Below, piece after piece: positions 11,482-22,810 of a DNA stretch of 64,000 bases; the stretch's first letter is position 1, and each line of letters begins with the position of its first letter. The notes beneath the pieces are model-generated. The model did no database searches and was not told the origin of the DNA. It saw only the letters and a list, made by a program, of their open reading frames with translations. Source of the stretch: Marinomonas posidonica IVIA-Po-181. GTDB lineage: Bacteria > Pseudomonadota > Gammaproteobacteria > Pseudomonadales > Marinomonadaceae. The stretch is from assembly GCF_000214215.1 (NCBI RefSeq), contig NC_015559.1, forward strand, positions 1,054,001 to 1,118,000, written 5' to 3'. The translations under genes and the position numbers were made by a program.

Positions 11482-12079
11482 TAAATTTGCTCTTTGTTTC
11501 TTCAGGTCGATCTCACATTCAAATCGACCTAAAATTCAAACCAACATAACGTCTAAATTGCTATAACATTATGATCGAAAAGTATTATATTTTTTTTAAG
11601 GGTAAAAGCTACCTTTGATAAAAAAGGTAAAAAAACACTAAAGCTTTATTTTTATGACCCGATATGCAGAATGAGGAAGAAAAGATATTCGGGTTGCGAC
11701 TTCCTGACACACTTTATGGTCTATTTTATTTAATTGTGCACAAATGAATAAAGAAAAATGGTCTTTTTAAATTGGATTGGCTGTTTTTTGTTCAAAAAAG
11801 GGTATAAATTGAAAAAAAATAGAAAAAAAGTGCAAGGAGTGCTTGACCAGTAAAGGAAAACTTGGTTTTAATCGATGCAGTCCTAAACAGTAATTCGAAA
11901 AATTGTTGGATGCAGTTTTGGAACTACTAGATAATTTGCTTTTTTGGCAATTGTCACAAAAGTGAAACTGATCGGTTTTAAGATACATGAGTCGTTGATT
12001 TAGTAACGTTTCTTGGTTAGACGAAAATCTATCAAAGGGTCTACAAGGCCACATAATATAATATAAAGGGGAATCTTGA
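11482..12079. other. AT-rich intergenic region upstream of the porin gene
   Basis: This 598-bp region has no convincing gene; short frames in it lack ribosome sites and family resemblance. It must hold the divergent promoters of aat and the porin gene. The porin leader may be long, as is common for outer-membrane protein mRNAs. A small dyad (ACCTTT...AAAGGT, near 11612-11630) is visible. Confidence 0.45.
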
Positions 12080-12958
12080 ATGAAAGCGATTAAACTTGCT
12101 TCTGTGTTTGCAGTATCTGCTGTTGCGGCTGCTGTTTCTACTACAACTATTGCTGCTGAAGCTGTTTTTTCTGGCGAAGCTGGAATTGAATATACTAGCT
12201 ACAGCAACGATGGTAATGGTGATCTTGTTGATGGTACTGATATTGGTGAAGTAGAACTTTCTGTTGACACTGGCGTTGTGTATGCTGAAATTGAAATCGC
12301 TACTAGCGGTGAAGATGAAGGCACAACAGTTGGTATGGAAAAACTTTACGTTAAGCAAGGCGCTGTTTCTTTTGGTCGTTTTGACGGATCTGTTTCTACT
12401 GGCTCTTTCATGGGTATGGATGAGATTTACAGTGGTGTTGATTTAAATACAGGTCAAGGTACTAAAGGTGATACCGATAACACTGGCGTTCGTTACACTG
12501 TGACTCCAGAGTTGACTGTTGCACTTGAAGCAACTGAAGCTTCTGGTTCTGAAGACTCTCAAGTTGGTTTCGCGCTTTCTTATGTTCAAGACTTTGGCGG
12601 ATTTAAAGCGGGTCTTTCTGGTGGCTCTATAGATGATGCGAATGCTGTAAACGTTGGTGTTCAAACTACTGCTGGTCCAGCAACACTATCTTTGAACTAT
12701 GGTGTTGGCGAAACAGGTACAGGTACTACAACTGATGTTGAGCAAATGACAGCATCTGTTGCAATTGCTGCTACAGAAGCTTTGACTTTGACTGTTGAGT
12801 ATTCTCAAGACTTAGAAAGTGCAAACGAGCCTGATGGCACGTACTTTGTTGGTGAATATGCTGCTGGCGACCTTACTTACTACGTGAAAAATTATTCTGG
12901 TGATTTAGTCGGTGATACTGACGAGCGTACTATCGTTGGTGTAAGTGCTACTTTCTAA
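12080..12958 (+). CDS. Gram-negative outer-membrane porin
   Basis: The 292-residue product starts with a signal peptide (MKAIKLASVFAVSAVAAAVS, cleavage likely after TTTIAAEA). It then shows alternating amphipathic strands rich in G, T, S and acidic residues and ends in a C-terminal Phe (VGVSATF), the BAM recognition signal. This is the pattern of general diffusion porins (porin_4-like), though shorter than the usual 330-380 residues. AAGGGG precedes the ATG. Strong codon bias, a long leader and its own terminator suggest high expression of a single-gene unit. Its permeant substrate cannot be read from sequence. Confidence 0.85.
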   Translation: MKAIKLASVFAVSAVAAAVSTTTIAAEAVFSGEAGIEYTSYSNDGNGDLVDGTDIGEVELSVDTGVVYAEIEIATSGEDEGTTVGMEKLYVKQGAVSFGRFDGSVSTGSFMGMDEIYSGVDLNTGQGTKGDTDNTGVRYTVTPELTVALEATEASGSEDSQVGFALSYVQDFGGFKAGLSGGSIDDANAVNVGVQTTAGPATLSLNYGVGETGTGTTTDVEQMTASVAIAATEALTLTVEYSQDLESANEPDGTYFVGEYAAGDLTYYVKNYSGDLVGDTDERTIVGVSATF

Positions 12959-12996
12959 GACTTTCTTTTTTTGAAAAGTCTTTCTTAGGAAATACG

Positions 12997-13025
12997 AAAG
13001 CCAGCCCTTGGGGCTGGCTTTTTTT
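12997..13025 (+). terminator. Rho-independent terminator of the porin gene
   Basis: Eleven perfect base pairs (AAAGCCAGCCC and its complement) enclose a TTG loop. Seven T follow on the plus strand. Confidence 0.92.
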
Positions 13026-13104
13026 ATGGTAAGCTTAACGTGTTTTGGCATGCAGTGGATTAAGCATGTGTTTGTTTTGGTTAGCATAAGATAGGAAGGC
13101 AGTT

Positions 13105-15852
13105 TTGTCAGAAGAGATGAGTGAGTCGGCACGATCACCAATTTGGGATATGTTTGCAAAGCAGGCGGCTTTTATTGCGGCTTTATTGGTGTTGTTTTTT
13201 TTCGCTTTAGCAACCTATTCCTATAACCCACAAGATGCTGGATGGTTTTACTCTGGTTCTGGTGGTGCAATACAGAATTCTATGGGCCCCATTGGCGCGA
13301 CTTTAGCCGATTTGATGTCCGCTTTTTTCGGCGCTTTGTTTTATTCTTTGCCGCCTTTGTTTTTTTGGGTCGCTATTATTGTCTGGCGCAACCCTCACAG
13401 ACTCTTACCCCTTAATAATGCTCTGCTCAGTGTGTTGGGTAGTATTCTCTATTTGAGTTTTGGTTCTGCACTTTGTTTTCTCCACACGGTGGGGGAGCAA
13501 GATCTGCAATATGGTGCGGGTGGCATTTTAGGCCAGAGTTTAGGGATTCTGCTTTATAGTGTCATTGGTTATGATGGTGCCACTCTGGTTAGTCTCGCGT
13601 TCGTTATTTTAGCCTTTACTCTGTTATCGCAACTTCATTGGCTTGGTCTGATGGATAAGTTGGGAGAAGGGGTTTATCAATTAATTTCTAAGTTGAAAAA
13701 TAAGTGGGTGGCTGGTCAGGAAAAGAGAGCCAATAAGTCTGCAAGGCTTGAAGATTCTATGTCTGAGGATTCTGCTGAAGAACCGGCTATTTTTCGCAAG
13801 CAAAAAAATCGCCCGAAAGTCGCTTCAAAGATCAAAGAAGAGAAAGCAACATCCCAGCACAATGTGGCTTTGCAAGGGGAGCCATCCCAAGATCATTTGA
13901 CTGAAGAAGACTCAAATGAAGCGCGACAGTCTAAAAGAAAGTTTTCTTTGGCCTCACTTTTTTCGAAATCAGCTGCGTCGTCCGTTGAAACGACTTCAGA
14001 AACTCCAACGAATAGCATTCAACAAGAACCCGATTTTAATGGGTTGGATTCTCTCTCGGTGGATGAAACTGAGATTGATTTTGGCGACACCCTCTATATT
14101 GAAGAAGAATGGCCTTCCAAACCGACTCAGGCCGAAACACAGGTTTTACCTGAATCGACTCAGACTCAAGTGACTGAACCAGTGGCTGAAGAGGAGCCTT
14201 CAGCGCAGGTTCTGAGTAAGCAGAAGGCGGATGACTTGCTGTTTGGGAATAACGAAGAGGCGACGACACCTGCTCATAAGCCGGCTGTACGGACTTTGTC
14301 GGAAGCTAAGCAATTAGATCACCTAGGTGGTCCATCCTCGTCAGAAGAGCCTGTGAAGCCGCAAGAAAAAAGTTATAGCTTGCCGGATCGCTCTGTTTTA
14401 ACGCAGCCTAAGCCAAAACAAGGTGGGTATAGTGAAGAAGAGTTGCTTTCACTGTCGTCACTGTTGGAGCAAAGGTTGCAAGATTTTGGCGTCAAAGCTG
14501 AAGTGGTAGAAGTCAATCCAGGTCCTGTGATTACGCGTTTTGAGATTCAGCCCGCGCCTGGTGTGAAAGTGTCTCGTATTACCAATTTAGCAAAAGACTT
14601 GGCGCGTTCTTTAAGTGTGATGAGTGTCAGGGTTGTTGAAGTCATTGCAGGTAAATCTACCATAGGGATTGAAATTCCTAATCAGGTCAGGGATACCGTT
14701 TATTTCTCGGAAGTCATTAACTGCGATATGTATGATAATGCCTCTTCGGGTTTGACCCTGTCCTTGGGGCACGATATCTCTGGCGAACCTGTGGTGGTGG
14801 ATTTGGCCAAAATGCCTCATGTGTTAGTCGCTGGTACGACAGGATCTGGTAAATCTGTGGGCGTGAATGCCATGATCTTGAGCATGTTGCTGAAATCGAC
14901 ACCAGACGATGTTCGCATGATCATGGTTGACCCGAAAATGTTGGAATTGTCGATTTATGAAGGTATCCCACATTTGTTGACGCCCGTCATTACCGATATG
15001 AAAGATGCGGCCAATGGCTTACGTTGGTCGGTCGATGAAATGGAGCGTCGTTACAAGCTGATGTCCAAGCTTGGGGTGCGAAACATTGCGGGTTACAACA
15101 AGAAAGTTCGTGAAGCCATTAAAGCGGGCAGCCCAATAGAAGACCCATTATGGCAACCGGAAATGGCGATGTTCTCCGAAGACGGTGTGGCGCGCACTGT
15201 ACCGCATCTTGAACCTTTGCCTTATATCGTCATCGTGGTAGATGAGTTTGCTGACATGATGATGATTGTCGGTAAAAAAGTGGAAGAGTTGATTGCCCGT
15301 ATTGCACAAAAAGCCCGTGCGGCTGGGATTCACCTGATTCTAGCCACTCAGCGTCCTTCGGTGGATGTCATCACAGGATTGATTAAAGCCAATATTCCGA
15401 CGCGTATGGCTTTCCAAGTGTCATCAAAAATTGACTCCCGAACCATACTTGATCAAGGCGGAGCCGATCAGCTGTTAGGTATGGGGGATATGTTGTATCT
15501 GCCGGCTGGGTTACCAACGCCTATTCGTGTACACGGTGCTTTTGTGTCGGATGAAGAAGTACATGCTGTGGTGGAAGAATGGAAACAAAGAGGTGAGCCA
15601 GACTACATCAATGACGTGGTGGTGAACCCAGAGGATTTGATGTCGGGTGATGGCGGTGAAGAGAAAGACGCGCTGTATGATGAAGCCGTAAAGATTGTTA
15701 TTGAAACTCGTAAAGCCTCAATTTCTTCTATTCAGCGACGTCTGAAAATAGGTTACAACAGAGCCGCTAATTTAGTAGAAGCGATGGAAGCGGCTGGCTT
15801 GGTTGGACCAATGGGGACCAATGGGCAGCGCGATATCTTAATTCCAGAATAG
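13105..15852 (+). CDS. ftsK: DNA translocase FtsK
   Basis: FtsK couples septum formation to chromosome dimer resolution by pumping DNA at the division site. The 915 residues show four N-terminal membrane segments (about 18-175), an acidic, low-complexity linker (about 190-445), a RecA-like motor with Walker [10 protein letters not shown] near residue 576 and Walker [10 protein letters not shown] near 710, and the C-terminal winged-helix gamma domain ([23 protein letters not shown]) that reads polar DNA motifs. The start is taken as TTG because AGGAAGG lies 6 nt upstream; an ATG lies four codons later. lolA follows 31 bp downstream. Confidence 0.97.
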   Translation: MSEEMSESARSPIWDMFAKQAAFIAALLVLFFFALATYSYNPQDAGWFYSGSGGAIQNSMGPIGATLADLMSAFFGALFYSLPPLFFWVAIIVWRNPHRLLPLNNALLSVLGSILYLSFGSALCFLHTVGEQDLQYGAGGILGQSLGILLYSVIGYDGATLVSLAFVILAFTLLSQLHWLGLMDKLGEGVYQLISKLKNKWVAGQEKRANKSARLEDSMSEDSAEEPAIFRKQKNRPKVASKIKEEKATSQHNVALQGEPSQDHLTEEDSNEARQSKRKFSLASLFSKSAASSVETTSETPTNSIQQEPDFNGLDSLSVDETEIDFGDTLYIEEEWPSKPTQAETQVLPESTQTQVTEPVAEEEPSAQVLSKQKADDLLFGNNEEATTPAHKPAVRTLSEAKQLDHLGGPSSSEEPVKPQEKSYSLPDRSVLTQPKPKQGGYSEEELLSLSSLLEQRLQDFGVKAEVVEVNPGPVITRFEIQPAPGVKVSRITNLAKDLARSLSVMSVRVVEVIAGKSTIGIEIPNQVRDTVYFSEVINCDMYDNASSGLTLSLGHDISGEPVVVDLAKMPHVLVAGTTGSGKSVGVNAMILSMLLKSTPDDVRMIMVDPKMLELSIYEGIPHLLTPVITDMKDAANGLRWSVDEMERRYKLMSKLGVRNIAGYNKKVREAIKAGSPIEDPLWQPEMAMFSEDGVARTVPHLEPLPYIVIVVDEFADMMMIVGKKVEELIARIAQKARAAGIHLILATQRPSVDVITGLIKANIPTRMAFQVSSKIDSRTILDQGGADQLLGMGDMLYLPAGLPTPIRVHGAFVSDEEVHAVVEEWKQRGEPDYINDVVVNPEDLMSGDGGEEKDALYDEAVKIVIETRKASISSIQRRLKIGYNRAANLVEAMEAAGLVGPMGTNGQRDILIPE

Positions 15853-15883
15853 TCGCGGCTATCATTTCCATAGGAGAATTGTT

Positions 15884-16510
15884 TTGAAAACACGAATGCT
15901 GGCACTGGTCACTTTATTCATTGGGCTCTTATTTCAAGGTGTGGTACAGGCTGAGGAAACACCGGCTCAACGAGTGGCGGCTTTATTGGAGCAAAATCGC
16001 AATATTGAAGGGGAGTTTCGACAAGTAACTTACGATGAGCAGGGCAAGCAGCTGCAAGTCAGTGAGGGTGTGTTTCTTCTTGCAAAACCAAATCAGTTTG
16101 TTTGGGACAGCATTAAACCTTTTGCACAGCGCATTATATCGGATGGTCATATCATTACCATTTGGGATGTAGACCTAGAGCAAGCGACACAGCGTCCTTT
16201 ATCCGGTGAGCTTGGTTCTTCGCCTGCTGCCTTGTTAGGGCAGCCTGCTGAGACAGTATTGCCGCTTTATAACATCACTGCCTTGGGTGCAGAAAAATTT
16301 CGCTTATCTCCGCAAGAAGATCAGGATCTATTTCAAACACTCACCTTATCATTTCGTGATCAAGTGATTGATGCCATGAGTATTTTGGATGCCTTAGGGC
16401 AGACCACGGTCATCGAGTTTAACAATGTTGAAGCGCATGATGGTGTGGCAAAAGAAAATTTCAAGTTGGATTTGCCGGATGATGTCGATTTAATAGTAGA
16501 AGGGCAATAA
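15884..16510 (+). CDS. lolA: Outer-membrane lipoprotein carrier protein LolA
   Basis: LolA is the periplasmic chaperone that carries lipoproteins from LolCDE to LolB. The 208-residue precursor has a signal peptide ending [12 protein letters not shown] and the family segments [12 protein letters not shown] and [21 protein letters not shown]. The TTG start has TAGGAGAA just upstream; the ATG four codons later is the alternative. The stop codon overlaps the rarA start (TAATG), so lolA and rarA are translationally coupled, as in many gammaproteobacteria. Confidence 0.96.
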   Translation: MKTRMLALVTLFIGLLFQGVVQAEETPAQRVAALLEQNRNIEGEFRQVTYDEQGKQLQVSEGVFLLAKPNQFVWDSIKPFAQRIISDGHIITIWDVDLEQATQRPLSGELGSSPAALLGQPAETVLPLYNITALGAEKFRLSPQEDQDLFQTLTLSFRDQVIDAMSILDALGQTTVIEFNNVEAHDGVAKENFKLDLPDDVDLIVEGQ

Positions 16511-17868
16511 TGAAAGACCTGTTTTCGGATCTGAGCAAGGATGTTTACCAGCCGTTGGCGGCAAGGCTCAGACCCACTGGTTTAGAGGATTATATCGGTC
16601 AATCGCATTTGGTTGGGCCGGGTAAACCACTACGTCGAATGGTTGAAACAGGTCATTGTCATTCCTTTATTCTCTGGGGGCCGCCAGGGGTAGGAAAAAC
16701 CACTTTCGCTCAGTTGTTGTGTCAGGCTCTGGATGGTCACTTCATTGAGATTTCAGCAGTGATGTCTGGGGTCAAAGAGATTCGTGCTGCGGTGGATCAG
16801 GCTAAACAATTACGTCAAATGAACGGCACTCAAACCATTTTGTTTGTGGATGAAGTCCATCGTTTTAATAAATCGCAGCAAGATGCCTTTTTGCCATTTA
16901 TAGAGGATGGTACTTTTCTGTTTATCGGTGCCACCACTGAAAACCCAGCATTTGAGTTAAATTCGGCGCTTTTGTCGAGAGCGCGAGTGTATCGTTTGCA
17001 AACGCCGAGTGTGGATGATTTGAAACAAGTGTTGGTGCGAGCCTTGCAGGATGAAGAAAAAGGTTTGGCCAGTATGAAGTTCGCACTGGATGACCATTAT
17101 TTAGGTATTTTGGCACAGGCGGCGGACGGTGATATTCGTCGAGCGTTAAATTTTTTAGAAATTTTATCGGACTTGGTCGAGCCTGATACGCAAGTGACTC
17201 AGGCCCAGCTAGAAGATGTACTGGGCGGTAGCGTTCGTCGTTTTGATCGCAATGGAGATGTGTTTTACGACCAAATTTCTGCTTTTCATAAGTCGGTTCG
17301 TGGTTCATCGCCTGACGGCGCTTTGTATTGGATGGCGCGAATGTTAGATGGCGGTTGTGATCCCTTGTATATCGCTCGACGCCTATTGGCCATTGCTTCT
17401 GAAGATATTGGCAATGCTGACCCAAGAGCTTTGCAAGTGGGGTTAAATGCGTGGGATATCTTTGAAAGAGTTGGTCCAGGGGAAGGCAATCGAGCCATTG
17501 CGCAAGCCGCTGTGTATATGGCTTGCGCGCCTAAAAGTAATGCCGTGTACCAAGCGTTTAATCAAGTGATGTCTGATGTGGCAGCTCAGCCGAGTTATGA
17601 GGTGCCGATTCATTTGCGTAATGCGCCCACATCGCTAGCAAAAAGTATGGGGCATGGTGATGAGTATCGTTATGCGCATAATGAACCCAATGCGTATGCG
17701 GCAGGGGAAAATTACTTGCCACAAGAAGTGGCTGAAATGCGTTACTACCAGCCTTCGGACAGAGGGCTAGAGAAAAAAATTGCTGAGAAGATGGATTGGT
17801 TATCAGAGCTAGACCGTCAAAGTTTGCAACAGCGTTATTCCGCAACCGATTGGGGAGAGGAGTCATGA
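16510..17868 (+). CDS. rarA: Replication-associated recombination protein A (RarA/MgsA)
   Basis: RarA is a clamp-loader-like AAA+ ATPase acting at stalled forks. It has Walker [10 protein letters not shown] near residue 57, Walker [18 protein letters not shown] near 115, sensor [18 protein letters not shown], and the C-terminal tetramerisation part with [14 protein letters not shown]. The 452-residue length is normal. Its start overlaps the lolA stop and its TGA overlaps the crcB start (ATGATGA context), so the three genes form a tight operon. Confidence 0.97.
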   Translation: MKDLFSDLSKDVYQPLAARLRPTGLEDYIGQSHLVGPGKPLRRMVETGHCHSFILWGPPGVGKTTFAQLLCQALDGHFIEISAVMSGVKEIRAAVDQAKQLRQMNGTQTILFVDEVHRFNKSQQDAFLPFIEDGTFLFIGATTENPAFELNSALLSRARVYRLQTPSVDDLKQVLVRALQDEEKGLASMKFALDDHYLGILAQAADGDIRRALNFLEILSDLVEPDTQVTQAQLEDVLGGSVRRFDRNGDVFYDQISAFHKSVRGSSPDGALYWMARMLDGGCDPLYIARRLLAIASEDIGNADPRALQVGLNAWDIFERVGPGEGNRAIAQAAVYMACAPKSNAVYQAFNQVMSDVAAQPSYEVPIHLRNAPTSLAKSMGHGDEYRYAHNEPNAYAAGENYLPQEVAEMRYYQPSDRGLEKKIAEKMDWLSELDRQSLQQRYSATDWGEES

Positions 17869-18234
17869 TGTATCTGATGATCGCGTTTGGTGGAGCACTT
17901 GGTGCCCTTAGTCGATATGGTATGACCAAATGGATTAACACTTATTGGCACCATCATTTTCCATTCGCTACCATGATGGTCAATCTACTGGGGTGTGTCT
18001 TGATGGGCGTTGCCTTTGTGGTTATCAGTGAGAAAATGCCGTCTCTTGAACCCTATCGACCTCTGGTGATCGTCGGCTTTTTGGGGGCATTTACCACCTT
18101 CTCCACCTTTTCGTTGGAAATTGTCTCATTAATTCACATGCAGGCTTGGCTAACGGCATTAAGCTATTTATTATTGAGCTGCATTTTAGGCGTGCTTGGG
18201 CTCGCCATCGGTATGGCGTTAACTCGCTTTTTTT

Positions 18235-18236
<2 letters not shown>
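17865..18236 (+). CDS. crcB: Fluoride ion channel CrcB/Fluc
   Basis: CrcB exports fluoride through the inner membrane as a dual-topology dimer. The 123-residue product has four membrane segments and the family motifs [11 protein letters not shown] at the N-terminus and [15 protein letters not shown] around residue 75, with the phenylalanine box intact. The ATG overlaps the rarA stop codon. No fluoride riboswitch is expected because the gene lies inside an operon, and I see none. In-frame extension to 17796 would overlap rarA and is not credible. Confidence 0.95.
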
Positions 18237-19595
<1,359 letters not shown>

Positions 19596-19608
19596 TCAGC
19601 GCTTTTAA

Positions 19609-19637
19609 TAAAAAAGCCTCTCGACGAGGCTTTTTTT
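19609..19637 (+). terminator. Rho-independent terminator of serS
   Basis: The A-rich arm ending GCCTC and the arm GAGGC plus T run form a 10-bp stem with loop TCGAC. The T tract nearly touches the first possible start of the next gene. Confidence 0.88.
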
Positions 19638-19651
19638 GTATGAGAAAAATT

Positions 19652-20395
19652 ATGATGGGTAAAGTCTATTTGATTGGAGCGGGGCCAGGTGATCCTGAGT
19701 TACTGACGCTCAAAGCATATCGACTACTAAAGCAGGCGGATGTGGTGTTATATGATCGACTGGTGGGACAGGAGATCATAGAGTTAATACCGGAGAGCGC
19801 TGAGAAAATGTATGTAGGCAAAGCTAAGTCCTTGCATAGCTTGCCACAAGAAGACATTAATTCTTTGCTAGCGGAAAAAGCCAAACAAGGTCATCAGGTT
19901 GTTCGACTAAAAGGCGGCGATCCTTTTATTTTTGGACGTGGTGGTGAAGAGCTGGAAGAGTTGATTGAAGAAGGTGTACCTTTTGAAGTCGTACCTGGGG
20001 TAACGGCGGCAGCAGGTTGTGCTGCATATGCGGGCATTCCCTTAACGCATCGTGATTATGCCCAATCAGTGCGCTTTCTGACAGGACATCTGAAGGATGG
20101 TACGACGGATTTACCATGGGAAGAATTGGTGCATCCTGCTCAAACTTTGGTGATCTATATGGGATTAACTGGCCTTAAAGATATCAGTCAATCTTTGTTG
20201 AAATTCGGTATGTCGCCAACTATGCCGGTGGCGGTGGTAGAGAAGGGAACTTCCAAGGCTCAACGTGTGTTCACCTCCACTATTATCGATGTGTTTGATG
20301 TGGCGACACAGAATGAGGTTAAATCGCCTGCCTTATTAATTATCGGTGAAGTCGTGACTTTGCAAGATAAGCTGGCTTGGTACGGTAAATACTAG
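19652..20395 (+). CDS. cobA: Uroporphyrinogen-III C-methyltransferase (SUMT)
   Basis: SUMT makes precorrin-2 from uroporphyrinogen III with two SAM, the branch point to siroheme and cobalamin. The motifs [18 protein letters not shown] (N-terminus), [16 protein letters not shown] (near 90) and [20 protein letters not shown] are diagnostic. Without the CysG dehydrogenase/ferrochelatase half it is a stand-alone CobA-type enzyme of about 247 residues. I start at 19652 because family members begin MGKVYL; ATG at 19640 is possible but sits directly behind the serS T tract. A repeat element and terminator follow. Confidence 0.95.
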   Translation: MMGKVYLIGAGPGDPELLTLKAYRLLKQADVVLYDRLVGQEIIELIPESAEKMYVGKAKSLHSLPQEDINSLLAEKAKQGHQVVRLKGGDPFIFGRGGEELEELIEEGVPFEVVPGVTAAAGCAAYAGIPLTHRDYAQSVRFLTGHLKDGTTDLPWEELVHPAQTLVIYMGLTGLKDISQSLLKFGMSPTMPVAVVEKGTSKAQRVFTSTIIDVFDVATQNEVKSPALLIIGEVVTLQDKLAWYGKY

Positions 20396-20407
20396 TCTCT
20401 GTTTCTA

Positions 20408-20458
20408 GGGGAGGTGCGAATAAGTCTTCTGAAGCCAGTGAACTTGTTCGTACCTTCC
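20408..20458. repeat. Short inverted-repeat element, copy 1 (compact form)
   Basis: The left arm GGAGGTGCGAATAAG pairs with the right arm CTTGTTCGTACCTTCC, with a few mismatches and G-U pairs, around TCTTCTGAAGCCAGTGAA. Both arms recur at 48000-48166, and the left part recurs in reverse orientation at 49419-49458. This copy lies between the cobA stop and its terminator. Confidence 0.8.
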
Positions 20459-20469
20459 TTAGACATAAT

Positions 20470-20510
20470 AACGGAGCCTCTTCTTTGTTGAAGGGGGTCC
20501 GTTTTTTTTT
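20470..20510 (+). terminator. Terminator downstream of cobA
   Basis: AACGGAGCC pairs with GGGTCCGTT with one mismatch, and a run of nine to ten T follows. It lies between convergent cobA and tusE. Confidence 0.8.
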
Positions 20511-20540
20511 ACGTCGAATTTGTAATGAGGCGATGGCCAG

Positions 20541-20858
20541 TTATAGGCAGTTTGCTGGTTTTGGTAAGCCAGCAATCTTCGCAGCCAATTTTGGCGGACT
20601 ACCCGGAAAGAGTGTCATTAAATAGATGCTTCGGCCTTTCTCTGCCCCAAGCTTTTTTGACACAGCTTTGGTTAAGGGGCGCATAGCAGGGGACACTTCA
20701 AATTCGTGATAGAAATCACGTAATAGATGAATGATTTCCCAGTGCTGATCTGTGAGTGTGATGGCTTCCTGAGTGGCGAGTTGGTGCGCTAGCTCGGGGG
20801 ACCAGTCGTCTAGGTTTAATAAATAACCTTCTTCATCTAATAAAGTCGAATCTAACAT
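20541..20858 (-). CDS. tusE: Sulfurtransferase TusE (DsrC family)
   Basis: TusE accepts persulfide sulfur from TusBCD and passes it to MnmA for 2-thiouridine in tRNA. The C-terminal GLPKPANCL has the conserved penultimate cysteine. The second cysteine of true sulfite-reductase DsrC is replaced (KLAAKIAG), favouring TusE. I choose ATG 20858, 5 nt after the tusB stop, giving 105 residues; a TTG at 20870 would overlap tusB. It is the last gene of tusDCBE. Confidence 0.93.
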   Translation of the reverse strand: MLDSTLLDEEGYLLNLDDWSPELAHQLATQEAITLTDQHWEIIHLLRDFYHEFEVSPAMRPLTKAVSKKLGAEKGRSIYLMTLFPGSPPKLAAKIAGLPKPANCL

Positions 20859-20863
20859 AAGGT

Positions 20864-21151
20864 TTACCAACTAATGTGACTGGGTGCTGAGAAGGTTAAT
20901 TCGACCCATTCTGTGTCGCTGAGTGCTTGGCCTAGGCTAGGTTCAATGCCATACGCTTCAGCGTCTCTTTGCAAATAATAAAGGCGGATGTGCTTTTCTT
21001 CTAGTGACGTCATATGCGTTGAGTGAACTTGTGTCAGTCTTAAAATGGCTTCTTCAATCAGGAGGACGGCATCACCTTGCTTTAAGCTTTGTTGCCAAAG
21101 CGATTCCGTGTCGTTTGAGTAGCTCAATTGATTAATCTGGTGGAGTGTCAT
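20864..21151 (-). CDS. tusB: Sulfur relay protein TusB (DsrH family)
   Basis: TusB is the third component of the TusBCD heterohexamer. The 95-residue product begins MTLHQINQLSYS and keeps the core GDAVLLIEEAILRL and YYLQRDAEAYGI of the DsrH family. It lies 2 nt after tusC and 5 nt before tusE, as in the E. coli operon. Confidence 0.9.
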   Translation of the reverse strand: MTLHQINQLSYSNDTESLWQQSLKQGDAVLLIEEAILRLTQVHSTHMTSLEEKHIRLYYLQRDAEAYGIEPSLGQALSDTEWVELTFSAPSHISW

Positions 21152-21153
21152 AA

Positions 21154-21501
21154 TTAAAAGCGAAATACCTGTTGATAGCTTGAGAACAACTCAGACCATG
21201 CGGCTGAATTCAGTGAGGTGATGCCAGGCCATTGAGTTTCTGGGTCTGGGGCTAAGCTAGAAGATTCAACAAAGACGTTTTCAATGTCATAAAATTCCAA
21301 ACCATCGAGCAACTTATGCAGATTTTTACCTTGTTCTGGTGTGGGTTGTTGGTTCTTTGTAAGCAGCGAAAGTGCCGCACCAGAAAGGCAAAGGTCGACT
21401 TTTTGTTCGAACGTTGCCAATACCAAGGCGAGATCTAAGCCTTCTTTACAGGCAAGGCTGCTGTAAGGGCTCGATGTTAAATGTATCAAAGTGTTCTTCA
21501 T
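21154..21501 (-). CDS. tusC: Sulfur relay protein TusC (DsrF family)
   Basis: This is the DsrE/F-fold subunit of TusBCD. The 115 residues include HLTSSPYSSLACKEGLDLALVLATFEQKVDLCLSG cut by a short loop, the usual beta-alpha-beta start of DsrF. It follows tusD by 4 nt and precedes tusB by 2 nt. The assignment rests on sequence pattern and operon position. Confidence 0.9.
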   Translation of the reverse strand: MKNTLIHLTSSPYSSLACKEGLDLALVLATFEQKVDLCLSGAALSLLTKNQQPTPEQGKNLHKLLDGLEFYDIENVFVESSSLAPDPETQWPGITSLNSAAWSELFSSYQQVFRF

Positions 21502-21505
21502 CGTC

Positions 21506-21898
21506 TTACCTGAATTGAATGATTTTTTGGGTAGAGCTCATCAGCTCGACTAAGGTGCCTAGGCCTTCAAGCTGGAAACCATGAGCGAGTGAATGATGAT
21601 TTAATTCATAGCGTTTGCTTTCTGTTTCGTTGATGACGCCACGTCGAACTGCCGCCGCAATGCATAAATATAAGGGGACGTTAAACTCATTGGCGAGGTC
21701 TTGCCATGCTTGCTTTAGGTTGATCTCATCACGTGGTGGCTGAGTTAATGTATTGCCTATTAGTACGGCATCTTCATAAAAAAACACCCCTTTGATGCTG
21801 TCTGGTTGTGCTTTTAACGCGGCTTTAGCAAAGCGCAAGGCCGAATGGCAAGCCTTGCTTTGGTACGGTGAGCCGGTTACGAGAAGGGTGTGTTGCAT
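21506..21898 (-). CDS. tusD: Sulfurtransferase TusD (DsrE family)
   Basis: TusD carries the persulfide in the TusBCD complex. The 130-residue protein has the DsrE fold and the active-site region PLYLCIAAAVRRGV, with its cysteine at about residue 78, matching the E. coli catalytic Cys. It is the first gene of tusDCBE. The upstream hairpin at 21944-21970 separates it from yccA, so the operon should have a promoter in the short gap. Confidence 0.94.
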   Translation of the reverse strand: MQHTLLVTGSPYQSKACHSALRFAKAALKAQPDSIKGVFFYEDAVLIGNTLTQPPRDEINLKQAWQDLANEFNVPLYLCIAAAVRRGVINETESKRYELNHHSLAHGFQLEGLGTLVELMSSTQKIIQFR

Positions 21899-21943
21899 GA
21901 TGCTAAACCTTAAATCCTCAATTAGAGGCGAATTTTACCGATA

Positions 21944-21970
21944 AAAAAGGCCGCAGTCAGCGGCCTTTTT
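21944..21970 (-). terminator. Terminator of yccA
   Basis: AAAAAGGCCGC and its complement form an 11-bp stem with a 5-nt loop, flanked by T on the minus strand. It lies just downstream of yccA and upstream of tusD. Confidence 0.88.
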
Positions 21971-21986
21971 GGTTTCTGTATCAATA

Positions 21987-22646
21987 TTAGTCGTCGCTGC
22001 TAGACATGCCTAGCAAAGACAAGATGCTGATGAACATATTATACAAGGCAACATAAAGATTTACTGTTGCCATGATGTAGTTGGTTTCACCGCCGCGAAC
22101 AATCTCACTGGTTTGCAGCAAAATGATGGCCGCAGAGAAAAGGGCAAAGCCCGCAGAGATGAAAATTTGCAACGCTGGCATTTGTACAAAGAAGCCGGCA
22201 ATAACGGCGAATAAAAGTACGAAAAAGCCAACCGTGATAAAGCCATTTAGGAAACTGAAGTCTTTCTTAGAAACAAGCGCATACGCGGATAAGCCTAAGA
22301 AGGACAAACCTGTGATGCCCAATGCACTCATGATTAAGCTAGCACCATTTGAAAGGCTTAAATAAGCACTTAAAATAGGGCCTAAGGTTAATCCCATAAA
22401 ACCCGTTAGAGCAAATACGCAAAGGATACCGGCCGCACTGTTTTGGCATTTGTGGGTTAGGAACAACAAGCCGTAAAAACCGATCAAGGTTAGAATTAAA
22501 CCTGGGTGAGGTAAGTTCAAAGCCATGCTCAAACCCGCAGTGAAGGCGCTGAACAAAAGGGTTAGCGACAACAGTCCGTAGGTGTTGCGGAGCGTTTTGT
22601 TGGCCGCTTGGGACGTGTGTGTCGAAAGGGCTTCTGAGTAACGCAT
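21987..22646 (-). CDS. yccA: Bax inhibitor-1 family inner-membrane protein (YccA-like)
   Basis: The 219-residue product has seven hydrophobic segments and the BI-1 signature at the C-terminus (LQTSEIVRGGETNYIMATVNLYVALYNMF in parts), with the terminal acidic SSSDD. In E. coli YccA interacts with the FtsH protease and modulates its action on membrane proteins. Position beside tusDCBE is usual in Pseudomonas relatives. A hairpin terminator follows directly. Confidence 0.93.
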   Translation of the reverse strand: MRYSEALSTHTSQAANKTLRNTYGLLSLTLLFSAFTAGLSMALNLPHPGLILTLIGFYGLLFLTHKCQNSAAGILCVFALTGFMGLTLGPILSAYLSLSNGASLIMSALGITGLSFLGLSAYALVSKKDFSFLNGFITVGFFVLLFAVIAGFFVQMPALQIFISAGFALFSAAIILLQTSEIVRGGETNYIMATVNLYVALYNMFISILSLLGMSSSDD

Positions 22647-22810
22647 GAGAGTAACTCCTATAAAGTTTATGTTTAACTATGGACTTAATATGAGGTGGAA
22701 AGTTCCAAAGTTCAAGTAAGAATATTTGTTTTATAATGGAAAAGCGACAAAGGCGAGACTTATTAGTAAAAAATGTTGGTTTTTAGTCGTTAGATTGATG
22801 AAGGCTGGCC

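Noticed and set aside
11482-12079. Short minus-strand ORFs upstream of the porin gene
   Set aside because: They are low complexity and AT-rich, with no ribosome sites.
16922-17425. 167-residue minus-strand frame inside rarA
   Set aside because: It is antisense to the conserved RarA AAA+ domain and has no start signals; a by-product of codon bias.
17796-17864. Longer N-terminus for CrcB
   Set aside because: The extension overlaps rarA and lacks the family sequence; ATG 17865 overlaps the rarA stop, as usual for coupled genes.
20541-20870. Dissimilatory DsrC
   Set aside because: The first of the two DsrC C-terminal cysteines is missing and tusBCD are adjacent, so TusE is preferred.
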